Assembly (NCBI GenBank): GCA_036850595.1
Contig: CM072154.1
Span: forward strand, 7,199,330 to 7,263,329
Source: Rhyacichthys aspro
Lineage: Eukaryota; Chordata; Actinopteri; Gobiiformes; Rhyacichthyidae
DNA: 64,000 nt
Reading direction: 5' to 3'
Shown: positions 1 through 12,400 of the stretch, piece after piece
How positions within the stretch are numbered: position 1 is the first letter of the stretch
Layout: each line of letters starts with the position of its first letter
Notes under the pieces: generated by a model
Database searches by the model: none
What the model was told of the DNA's origin: nothing
What the model saw: the letters and a program-made list of their open reading frames with translations, nothing else
Program-made: the position numbers and the translations under genes

Positions 1-3000
1 AAAATGTATCCGAGGAAACGCCAAGATACTGTAAATGTGAGATGTAACTGACCAAAATAGTGTTGCATTTAACCAAGGCAATCTTGGTTGGCAACAAAAT
101 CCCTGTCACATGGGAAATGTTGTGCGTTTGTTTTTCATGTCAGATGCCAAATAGTGATGTTTTGCTTACCTTAAACTTAACTTTGATCTACATCAGATGT
201 TTAAAAGCTATTCCACACTTTTTATTCTTTGAGGCCAACACAAAAATTTTCAAATTGACTTAACTGTAACACATTCTTATAAAAAAACCCAAAAAAACCC
301 CCACTTACCTAACCTGAATAATTTTGACTTCATGTGATTTGATGCACAGCCCACTCCTCATACTGAAAGTGTGATTGAAAAACAAGCTGCAGTTGCCTCA
401 TTTTTTACCTTAAAGTATTAGGTTATTATGTGTTGGATGCAGTGCTATCACTCTAAAGTTTCAACAGCTGTCCAATTTATTTACCATTGTTATAGTTACA
501 TTGGGGTTTGGTGGAGTCAGAGGAGGAGGAGTCAGTGCGGGTATGAGGATATTGTCAATATTGAGACATTGTTTACTGTATATTGTATATTATATATTGT
601 GTCTCACAATATAGTTTTGGACTTGTAATTATCAGCAGAAGTGGACCCGGGAACGTCGTAAATTTTCAGAAATATCATGAAAATGTTGATATGCTCAAAA
701 TAGTGAATGAATCAATGAGTGAGTTTTAGTTTAGCTGTAATGGTAGGGTTTTTATCAGGTTGTTTTTATTATCAACAAGGTCCAGCCACTGTCGACTGCC
801 AAATAAAAAAAATAACTAAAGAAAAGTTTTAAGAAACAAAGTCTGACCTCTTTTTCCACATTTGTTCCTTTTGATAGTGTTTATTCCATTCACACATCTC
901 AAATACCCTGCAGTGTTTTGGCTGATTGGGCCTATTCATTCTCATAGAACAATGCTATTACACACACACGTCAGTTTTACTCATAAGTAGGTGTTAGTGT
1001 ATGAGTGTATGCTTGGGCAGCTACTGTATACACAAGTCATAGCTAGGTAGCCTTAATTAATCATGGCTACAAATGTATGCCAGTGTTATGTAACGAGAAG
1101 TGTTGATGGCGAAACACACTTAATGATTTAGTGATGAATGAAAATAGCTGATCCATTTATTACACAAGCTGCTGGCTTTACTAAGTGTACTTCCAAGAAG
1201 ATTGTGTTTAAAGTGCGCCGTTGACAGACACTCCACACAATTCTATAAAGAACAGGAGCTCTGTCCACGTTTGACTTATGGCTCTACTGTTTTCTTTGGT
1301 GTGGTTACCATCAATATCCACCAAAACCCTAGACCCTGAAGTTGTTTCAAAGCGGTATAGACCTGTATTACACACACTCTCCTGTTTCACCAGCTGCTGC
1401 CAGTAGTTGTCAGCCTTTTACCTCAAACTCTATATCATGGTTCAAGTGTAGACCACAAAGAGAGAATCAGAAGCAACGCAGACATCTTAAGTTGAGCTGT
1501 ATTAGATAACCCAGCAGCCCACTGTCTGGACAGTCTATAACTCGTGCTCGGTCTGGAGCTGTAATCTTGAGCCCAGGATGGGGGTCAGAAAAAGGCAGCT
1601 GGGAATCGGGTTACGCTCAAGTTTAAAAGAGAAGAAAAACACACTTCCATCATTTTCGGGGAGCTGTTGTGTCCAGCCCCCCCCCCACTCCCCCCCACCG
1701 CTTGACCCCTTGCACATTTGTACACCTCCACTGGCTTCCTGCTGTCTCGCCATATGCACTACAGACGCGGAGGCGTAGGTAGAGAGAGTCGAGACCAAAG
1801 AGCAGAGCAAGGGGGTTCCGAAAATACGTCATCAAACATTTATCCCGAAATACGTACGAAGCCCACTGATGAGGTCATACTGCTTAAAACTTAGCAGGGG
1901 CAACACTTCTGAAAAACCCACTCTGCCCTGAAACCTGTTGTCATTTACAAGCAGTCACGTTGAGTCGTGACAGTTTAAAGGGTCAGGAGCAAACACATCA
2001 TTCAGTTGATCAGTGGTTTTCAACTGCTCTGCTTTTGTGACCCATTTTTTTCCTGATCACTGACCCACTTTTTGCAGAAGCAGTTATTTTTCCAAAAAGA
2101 AACTATGAACCTTTTCATCACCACCCCTATGGCATGTATTTTAAAACCAATTTTGGTCGAAGTAAGTAAAGAGCTTTACAGTTCACAATTTAATCTGACA
2201 ATTTAACTTGTCCTAAATATCTGCTAAATCATTTTTCCTAACCATACCTTCTGCAACCTACTTTTTGGTCCTGAGTACTAGTTGACGATGCCAGCAATAA
2301 ACAAACATATGAACAATTCATAAATATCCTCATTGAAAGTTTGCTTGGGGTAATGTAGGTAAATTATAAAATTGCTATTTTCTTGAATGTTCATATTTTT
2401 TGTGGTTTAAAACTGCAGTTGGCTATAATTTTGTTATCTGAGACTAAACTAATGTCATAGTGGTTAAAACTGCCTTGGTATCAAGTTTATGGTTTATACA
2501 CCATATAGTATATTACCGTATTTTCCGGACTATAGAGCGCACCTAAATATAAGCCGCACCCACTAAAATTTAAAAGAAATATATATTTTGTCACATATAA
2601 GCCGCACCGGACTATAAGCCGCCGATATCCAGGCTGAGAAATAAGATATTTACATAGAAAGATTTTTCTTCCTGCGCACTGTTAAAGCGCAACTGCGTAA
2701 CTATTAAAGTCGCTTCATTCTCCCGTGCACTGAAACCACAAGTCACTATTCATCTTCCTCCTGAGCATTGAAACTACTGAACACCAAACCACTGTCACTT
2801 CATTTGTTTTCCATTATGAGGGGGTGAGGGTGTAAAAATATTACCGTATTTTGCTGTTGTGCGTCTTGGGTTGCATGTGCTAAGAATAAAAACTGGCGCT
2901 TTCTTGTTTATACTGACTACCGCTGCCTGTCTCGTTTTTGCTCTTCCTGCTAGAGCACCCCCCTGAGGGCTGAAGAAAAATTCATAGAAAAGCCGCATCT

Positions 3001-3302
3001 CTGTATAAGCCGCATGGTTCAAAGCGTGGGAAAAAAGTAGCGGCTTATAGTCCGGAAAATACGGTAGTATAGGGCTGCTATTTACAATAAAGTAAAGGTC
3101 ATACAAACAGCTCAGTGATCATTGCATCACAAATCACGTTTTAACATTATGTAATTTATATTGCTCTAAAAAGAAGACTCATTTCTATCCAGTCTGATTG
3201 CGGAGTAATAATGTTTAATCTTTCATGCTGAAAGGGACCGTAAACTAAATTCAGGCATATTATTATCTCCTCCTAATTATTATTATTTGTCGTTTTTTCC
3301 AG
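1..3302 (+). other. mtor: mtor intron (partial), upstream of first exon in window
   Basis: AT-rich intronic sequence with no exon-like frame. It holds the 551 bp transposon at 2515-3065, a C-rich tract at 1676-1700 and a weak repeat-like string (agtggttttcaactgctctg) near 2010. Nothing else recognised. Confidence 0.8.
2515..3065. mobile_element. 551 bp non-autonomous DNA transposon, ACCGTATTTTCCGG family
   Basis: Perfect 20 bp terminal inverted repeats (ACCGTATTTTCCGGACTATA) end the element, with further ATAAGCCGC repeats inside both ends. Flanks agtatatt and agtatagg match at 6 of 8 positions, fitting an old 8 bp target duplication of hAT type. No transposase frame is seen. I know these termini as a widespread fish repeat; the superfamily assignment rests on the flank length. 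Confidence 0.85.
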
Positions 3303-3415
3303 CTGCTTAATGCCATCCAGTTGTTTGGTGCCAACCTGGACGACTACCTCCACCTGCTGCTTCCACCAATTGTCAAGCTGTTCGATGCCCCTGACGTGCC
3401 ACTGCAGGCCCGAAA
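3303..3415 (+). CDS. mtor: mtor exon, HEAT region (human exon 22 equivalent)
   Basis: Follows a pyrimidine tract ending in ccag and begins LLNAIQLFGANLDDYLHLLL; human residues about 1096-1132. It ends in phase 2 (AA of a split Lys codon) before a strong gtgagt donor. Part of a HEAT helix pair. Confidence 0.95.
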
Positions 3416-6400
3416 GTGAGTTCTGAAACACATCTAACCCTACTTACACTAATTATGACCATTTCAAACCTTTATTTAACCATTAAGAACAAAAATTATA
3501 CTTTACAAATAGAGGGAAAAAACATGTAATAGGAGATGTGTTATTTTGTAATAACCTAGCTCATTAAGACTTACAGTTTTGACTATTTTAGACTCAATCC
3601 CACTGGTTGGTGTAATATTAGCCTTAGAAACCTTTTTCAGTGGCGCCTCAAAGTGAACCATATTAATCACAAAAACACCACCCAATCACAATACTCTTCT
3701 TTTATGGAAAAAGCTCCTCTACAAACAGCTCATACACATCTAGTTTTACTGTAAACCCATGTGCAAAAGTCAGTTAATATAGTCTGCTTTATTTTTGATT
3801 TAACACTATTTTCTGTTGTATTTTTATCAACAAAAATGTCTTCTCCAGCTTGCAGAAGAAAAGTACTTCTCACCCAAGGCCATTGCCACTTCAGTGCTTG
3901 TGGTTCTTCTCTGCTAAATGATTATTTCAGTTGTCTGTTACACATAAAAAAATAGACCTTGCACTCATTCCGCTCTTTGGAGAAAGTTCCACGACTGCCT
4001 TTTACAGCCGTACAGTATGAAATTTAATGTGTTAGATACATAAGAGTCTGGTTGGCGAAGACTTCAAACCTTGTACTAAACTTCTTAACAGTTTCGAAGT
4101 CTCTCTTGTCTCCATGTCCCACTGTTTTAAACCCAGCTCGTGTTTTGTGTGTGTCAGGGTTGCCTTGGAGACACTGGATCGATTGACGGAGTCCCTGGAC
4201 TTTACCGACTACGCCTCACGTATCATCCACCCTATCGTCCGGACGCTTGACACCACGCCCGAGCTGCGATCCACCTCCATGGACACACTGTCTTCTCTGG
4301 TGTTCCAGCTGGGCAAGAAGGTAGCCACAGCTTTCCCCAGGGCTCCCTTTTAAATCTGGTTATTATTCAGTAGACACTTTGAGCTTCCCTGTTGTGTTCA
4401 GTGTTTCGGCAATCCCTCCCTAACTCCCAAATCTTTATTACTTCCTGCCAGACTGTTGATGTCATTTCACAATTTGGCACCAGGGGGGTGGCGTTTATGA
4501 GAGAGGGATGAGGTCACCTTTACCCCTCCCTCTCCTCCACAGACCCCCCTCTCACTTATCCATCAACTGTCCCAGCTCTAACCTCAGAGTCGGCAGCCCA
4601 TGTGGAAGCACATCTGGCAGCACATGTGAAGGACGGGCTTTTGATGTGGAGCTCATAACACTTACATACAAATCCAGGATACTTTAGTCCAGCATTAGGT
4701 TTATTGGTGTGGAAGGAGGTAGCCCAAATAGACCCCCTTTTTTTAAAATCTCTGCTTCCTTTTCCTTTCATTTGCAGTACCAGATCTTTATCCCCATGGT
4801 CAACAAAGTCATGCTCAAGCACAGAATCAACCACCAGCGCTATGACATACTCATATGTCGCATTGTAAAGGTAAGCTCAAGTATCTTAATCACAATTGAG
4901 TCACAAGTATAAGAAACAAAAGCTGAACATGTCAGTTCAGTTTCTATTGTCAAAAGTGGTAAGAAGAAACGACTTAAATAAGCTTACTGTACCCTTTCGG
5001 TTCCAACAACGTGGCACTTTTACCAAAATACTTTTACTAACAGACTGCAGTGTATTGATTTGAGTATTGACAATCTCTACAAAAATGAGAGGAGACAAAG
5101 AAATCAATACGGCAATGCAAAGCAAAAACAAAGCTGTTTTTTTAATATATTCTTACTTTGGCTTTGAGAATTGAAAACGTTGCATTCACTGTACTTTTGT
5201 CCCTCTACAAAAGATAATTTACTTTCTTGTGTTATCAGTGTCATTGCAGCTGTTTTGAACGTTCTTTTCAAAATACAGTTTATATCACATAGAGAATCAC
5301 AAATTGTGTGGCGCTTGTTTGACGTGATAAATTACACACCACTCTTATTGACATGCTTCTTTCTTATCCAGTAGAAGAAGTGGACCATGAAAGCAGTCTA
5401 AAAAGAAAAATCTTTGAAAGTGTTGAATGACTTGACAAAGCCTGACTCCCACATGTCTTACTTACAACACCATTAAATACCAGTTTAATATTTTTCACTA
5501 GCTCTGTGTTAGCATAGATATTGGACTTTAGATGTTATATTCTCTGTCACTGTTAAACTTGACCTCATAATACATATTTTGTTTGAAACATGGAAAGCTG
5601 ACTGTGACCATGAACTTTAGTAAAAAAAAAGTAAAGGAGCAATATTCTGTGATGTTCACAATTAAGTAAAACACCAAAAAAGTGCTAGTCATTCAGAAGC
5701 CCTCTTAAAATGACCAAACGTAGCACCTGCTGTTTGATATCTCTGAGCTGTTAGCATCACTAGCTTGCATCTGGAAACTTAGTACTCATATTGCTATGCA
5801 AATACTTTACGCCTGACATTATCTACAAATATGAAGATCACGTTTAGCTGAAAAATGTTTGTTGATCAGGTTTTGTTACTTGTTAAGTTGTGGGTGACAT
5901 CACAGTTTTTATCCTCTTTGTTCTTTTTGGGTTTTTTTTGTTTTCTTTGTCATATAACAGCACAAGGAGATGAAAACCCTTAACAAAAATGATGAACAGA
6001 TGAACTCCTGTAAATGTTTTGATTTACATTTACCATCAGCGAACCATTACCTTCATGTTTATTAACTGTTGATCTCAAGAAGGAAACGCACTTGACAAAA
6101 CATGTTGTGAAGTCTGTCTCAACAGTCTCTCTCTGTGTGTGGCCTGTTTGTGTGTGGGCTTCTCGGATGTGTTTGTGGTCACAATAGGGTTACACTCTGG
6201 CAGAGGAGGAGGAGGACCCTCTAATCTTCCAGCATCGCCAGCTCCGCGGTAACCAAGGCGACACTCTGGTCAGCGGGCCGGTGGAGGCTGGGCCCATGAA
6301 GAAGCTCCACGTCAGCACCACCGCTCTACAGAAGGTCAGAGGGAGTCTAGACAGGGGACCTTTTAAAGTGGGATTGTGTGGTTACTTCTATAGTCGATGG

Positions 6401-9400
6401 TGGCGTGCCACATGTCAGATGTTTGCTTCACTGACAAACCCACAAACACTGTACTGTAAACAGACCTGTGCAACAACAACCGTAGTTTGTTTGTGATCGA
6501 CAGAGTGAAAAATGGTAGGAAAATACAGATTCAATAAATAGAGATTGAAACAAATAGACATTAGAATCCCACATTGACTTCATGTGTGAACAGATGTGCT
6601 TAGTTCTGCTGACAATACATAGCATGGTAAAAATTTGATTTATTAATTTTGCAATATTTGTAAATAAGATGTAAAAGAGATGTGGTCAGTGTTTATGCAT
6701 CTATCTTACGTATATTCTACAAATGATAACTTTCTGTATATTTTTAATTCCAATAGTTTCTGCAAACTATTGACCAGAGGTTTGATCTCATATCAGAAGC
6801 AGTTAAAAATTCTACGATAAAGTAGTTATCTAATTATATAATAGTATATGATAATAGTAATCTATTTACAATTAACTTAAAAAAGTACTAAATGCACATA
6901 ATGGATGTTGGTGAATCTGTTCATAGCCACCTTAAAAGGATAAGAAAGAACTTCCTTTCAGATCTAACCATTCAAATGCATATAAATGATTATTCTATTC
7001 CCATCGTTTATGGAAAGTGAAGATTTGATACAAACATCAAGTTCATCACAAAATATGTATTATACCCATGTAAGACCTGGCTATAGTTCTGCCCCCTCAG
7101 CCACTTGTAGCCCACAGCTCATCCCCAGAAACCACAATATAAAAACAGATGCCTGGTGGACAGCTGACAGGGCAACATTTACTTTATAATTTAGGAATAT
7201 TGGGCTGTTGATGTCCAATTCTCATATCCAGGACTTTTTGTTAAAAATCCTCTAATCCGCAAGGCTACATGTGCAGATGTCACAGCCTAGTATATTCACG
7301 AAAAAAGCCGAAATCAGAAATATTTTTGGTGCACGCGCCAAAAAGCATCTCTCTCTTGTAATACATCAATATCCAAATCATAACAGAATTGATTGAGATT
7401 GAATAGAATTTGCTCTCATAATCAAATCGTAATCTTTTCACCAAGTGCTTGCTAAAACGAGTGATTGGTTGGGTTTTCCATGTAAAGAGCCTTGAGTTGA
7501 CATTCGCCGTAAATGTGTTCTTTGTGACTTGGCTTTAACTCAGCATCAAAACAACTGTAATAACATTTCTTTCAGGAATGTATTAAACTTTAACAGTATC
7601 GCATGTAATCATCTGTAATTATACATATAATTAGAGGCTGCTGCAGAGACTTGATTATGCATGTACTACTTTACGACTAGAAGTAAGTTTTATGTGTTCA
7701 TCCAAAACACATTAACCTTTGTGACCACCTCGACTGAAGAAAAGTACATGCTCCCACGTAGTTCCCAGTCATCAGGTGCTTTCTGCTTCTCTCTCTGCAG
7801 GCGTGGGGCGCTGCCAGAAAGGTGTCCAAAGATGACTGGCTGGAGTGGCTGCGTCGTCTGAGCGTGGTCCTGCTCAAAGAATCGTCCTCTCCGGCTCTGC
7901 GCTCCTGCTGGTCACTGGCACAGACCTACATCCCCCTCGCCAGGTACACCGCGCCAACATCAGCTTATCCATCCTTGTCTCAGTATTAAATGCTCCACAG
8001 CCACACAATGACATAATCCCAGGGCTGAGGTCAGAGATATCAGTCGAAATCAAATAGATCTTTGTGTGCATTTGAACCACTGAGACTAGTGTTGAAACTA
8101 GCTGCTGTTGTTAGAGATAAACGCAGCACAAGTTGTATTAGTAGTTTCTAGATGTGGACGTGTGTAGTGAAATATAAGGCAGATTTCTAGGAAAGAATAA
8201 CACAAATACTGTCTGAACTCAGCTTTTATACACATTTAATATTGTTATGCTATTGTCATTTTATAATATTCTCATTTATCAAGCCTTTGTATGTTTTACT
8301 CATTCCCAAATTTAAAGCCAAATGACATATTGACAGTTTGTTTGAATAAATGTGCACTTTTCCTTCTGCTCCACAGAGATCTCTTTAACGCAGCCTTCCT
8401 GTCCTGTTGGTCGGAGCTCAGCGAAGATCAGCAGGACGAGCTGATCCGTAGCATCGAGCTAGCGCTTACGTCGCAGGACATTGCTGAAGTCACCCAGACG
8501 TTGCTCAACCTGGCTGAGTTTATGGAGCATAGTGACAAGGTTAGCACCTTCACAGCTTGGACGTCATGTATGATCAGAACTGCAGTGAGCCATAATCACC
8601 CCCATTCATCAACCAGTCCATCAGTTGATGCTGCTCTTAGTCACTGTTCTGCTGTCACTCAAACAAGCTGCTATTTATTGTTATATGAGTTGTTTAGTAA
8701 TGGGGTCCTGCTGGGAGCTGCTATTCTACATTCTTATTTGTGCACTTACTGCTCTACTTTATACTGCACTGATTTATACCTTAATATTAACCATTTCCAC
8801 AGTAACACTATTGTAATGATAATGACTTGTTTCGATTACCTTTCAATGTCTTTTCCACCTGTTGTGTATGAATATTTTGCAGTTTTTAATATTCTTGCAA
8901 AGTATAGCACAGTTAACATGTATGAAATATTACATCCATGTAGTATTCGATAGGATCTGGGATATAAAGTTACATTATTACGAACACCACACTGCACCCA
9001 CTACACAGCAATGGTAACAGAAGTAGACATATTTAGAGTCAGTTGCTAAAAAAAATGTTGCTAACATTCATCTTAACAACAGTCAGTCCAGTTTTTTTTT
9101 TTTTTTTAGACTTTCAGCCACTTTTCTGCTCCATAAACCGTCCACATGGACAAAACACAGCAGCAGCACATGTGGCCTGGAAGGTGGTCTATAATCTGTA
9201 TCATCTTAGAATGTATTGTGACTGAGTAAGCCCTCTTTTGAATAAATGTAACAGTAATCTGACTATGTTTTTTGTACTGTAAGGGGATAAAACTTTATTT
9301 ATTTATGTTTATTCTAATCACGTCTTCCTATTACATGTAATTCATTACTCCCCCAGCCGGATGATGGTCAAGTGGATAAAAACGTCTGTTTATTGTTGGA

Positions 9401-12400
9401 GCTAGAGTTCATTCTCTGCTCTGTAGCAGTCACAATCTCTGTACAATCTATAGTTTGCATTGTTTTCAATTTTTTAGCCTTTTTTTTTTGACATAGACAG
9501 CATAAATAAACAGGAAACAGGGTAAGAGAGAGAGGAATGACTGAGGGAGCTGAGCCGAAATTGAACCCTGATGGCTCACATATTTGGCATGTGTCCATTA
9601 GGTGAACCACCTAGGTGCCCCGTTGTATTTAAATAATACATAATCATTGCCTATGTTGCAGGCTAATGTGCAGTTTTAAAATGGTCATGAAAACCAAATT
9701 ATTATGATATATTTCATAGCTTTTGTTTTTAAATGTCTTTCTATCTCTGCATTGTTTTTGCTACTATTAATTCTAATAAATAATTTCATATTGAACTTAT
9801 CTTACACATCACAAGCAAAACATGGTGTTGTGAGTTTGAAGATGGCTTTACACATAAGTTTTACATGTATTAAGGTACCACTGAGGAGGTTTAACTCCTC
9901 TTAGGTATTTCACACACATGTTGTGCCCATTATGTGAGGTATATGTTGTTGAGGACTGAAATGACCATAATGTGGTGTTTTAGCAGGGTTAGCCTTTGTG
10001 AGGTCACTCATGCGGCTGCTCAGTAGAAGTGTCAGTAGAAAACAGGGTTCAAAGTTTTCCGATAAAGTGTCACACATCTTTTTTTTTAAGTCAGAGTACC
10101 ATCAACACAACTGTGAGAGCTGTAAACATGTAAAATGAAAAAGAAATCATGTATATTGTTGTTTGTTTTTAGGGTCCTTTGCCCCTGAGAGATGACAATG
10201 GCATCGTGCTACTTGGAGAAAGAGCTGCAAAGTGTCGTGCCTATGCCAAAGCTCTGCATTACAAAGAACTGGAGTTTCAGAAAGGACCTTCACCTCTTAT
10301 TCTGGAGTCTCTAATCAGGTAGGAACACCAACAACATCATAAACCACTACTGAGAAAAGTTAAGTATAGGACTGCTTTGCACTGTCTACTTCAGGGCAGA
10401 ATGACGGTGCATCTTGTTCCTCTTGTGTGGTACAAACTCAGCTTTTATAACTGCTTTTAAGATCACATAGAAATCGGTTTTATTGTTTGGTAACTGATAT
10501 TCATGGGTAAGTCGTGTTCTTTCTCTCTTGCTGTCAGTGTACATTTCCAACAGGAGTAGCTCAGTATGTGTCTCTATGATTAACTGTCATTGGTCTAGAC
10601 TTCCGTTTCAAAGACAAACATAGCACTACTCCCTCAAACCCAGATTCATATCTAATAAATACAAGACAAATGATAATCTACATATCCCTTATATCAAAGC
10701 CATTTGATTTCTGCTGTCATCTTTTCCATCCCATTTTCTCATCCTTCTTTATTTCCACGTCTTTGGCATGGCACAGAGAAATCTGTTTCCCAGCCATCTA
10801 ATTGGACGCCTGCCTCCTTTTCATCTACGCGTGTCTGGAATTGTGTTTCTCTGGGGCCTGTTTTCAATTTCTCAGGAGCCTTGATGATGATGAATGATGG
10901 GAGCCGCCACTCTAGTGTTTTCAGTATCCCCATCTGGTTCTCACCTTTCCAGGATTTCCCATAAAATAGTGGCCGGTTTACAAAATCCCACCTAAAACCT
11001 CTCTCATATTTGTACATGATTTGATGAAGAGGAGGCATCACGGCTGATACTTTAGTACTGATGACTCATGGAAATAAATAGACTGTATCTTCAAGTAAGG
11101 GTCACTGTAGAGGCATGGAAGATAATTACCACAGTTTTAGCCAGATTTGAATTAAAATATTCAGTCTCAACCTCTTGATCTGCAGATGTGTCAGGACCTT
11201 TCCAATATTTTTTAATCTCACATGTTAGATTTTTTTCAAGATTATTTTAGAAAAGGTTTTAATGGAAGGCCAGCTATTGACTCGTGACTAGACACACGAG
11301 ATTTTATTTTGTAGACATATTGCCCAGCCCTAATTGAGACAATAGAGACTGCACTATACAAGGAAAACACACACACATATATAGTATAATATATAATATA
11401 TATATATATATAGTAATATTACCTGTGATAATTAAATGCTCCTATGGCAGAGTAAAAGTTCTCAAGAAATATTTCCACTGAGAACTGGAGTTAACTGTTC
11501 AAACTTGTTTTGTTGTCATGAAATTCTCCACAAAAGTGTTTTTTCTCAGGCACTTTTTGTGGATGACATTTTTTTTTTAAATAATGTACACTTAAATGGC
11601 TGTTATGGCCTAACCTCACAAATCACTATCAGAGTATCCTGGTTGTTTACTAAGAGCATATAAATCAATTCCAGAACGTCTAGTCCAGAACACTATTGTA
11701 AAAAGTACTATTAAGTTAAACAAACAACTTTCAAACAACATTTTCCCAAAAGCCTTTATATCAGGAAGTTCTATTAAAAAAGGGTTAGTAATGGCTCAGT
11801 GTACCAGAACGCTTAATTACGCTGTTATGTAAATGGTCATTATAGGTTTTAAAATAGTATTGCAAGTGAAATCGACCGCTTAATTGTCCGATTTGTTATT
11901 ATGGCTTTTTAAAATACGTTGACACCTTGTTAAACTGCTCAGCTCTTCCTCCGCATTGTTTAATCTCTGTGAGAAAGTATTTAATGGCCGATAAAAGCCC
12001 AAGGTCAAATCGCATTTACATTCACCCTGCATCTTGACGAAGTAATAAATGCAGTTTTGCCAGCTCTCAGTCCAGTGGAAAATGGCTGTAAATTCTTTTT
12101 ACGGCAGTTGGTTTCCATAAAAAAGGTTAGGCTAGCTTTTAGATCAGGCAGGCTCACAGTGTAGACTCAATAGCAGCTGATCTCTTAGAGTGGTACCATC
12201 TACCGCTGTTCAAGGCTCCTTTTGAATACTTTTAGACCTTGCCATTTGTCACTGTCCAATGGTCTTTTTAAAGCGACCCTTATTCCGCCGTGACTGGTTC
12301 GCTAAAAGGAGATGGGTAGCTTTAATTAGATGTTTACCCTGACTGAATGTCACCTTGTAAAAGTAAAAGAATCCGACTCAGCCTATTGCTGGGCCTGTGT

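Noticed and set aside
3411..3416. First exon ending one base later, at 3416
   Set aside because: That would make the donor TG; only ending at 3415 gives GT and an in-frame Lys across the junction.
8291..8953. 220-codon open frame read as a separate gene
   Set aside because: Only 8377-8539 matches mtor; the rest is read-through of intron on both sides.
11200..11334. MITE ending in cccagcccta near 11323
   Set aside because: No matching left terminus or target duplication found upstream, so at most a fragment.
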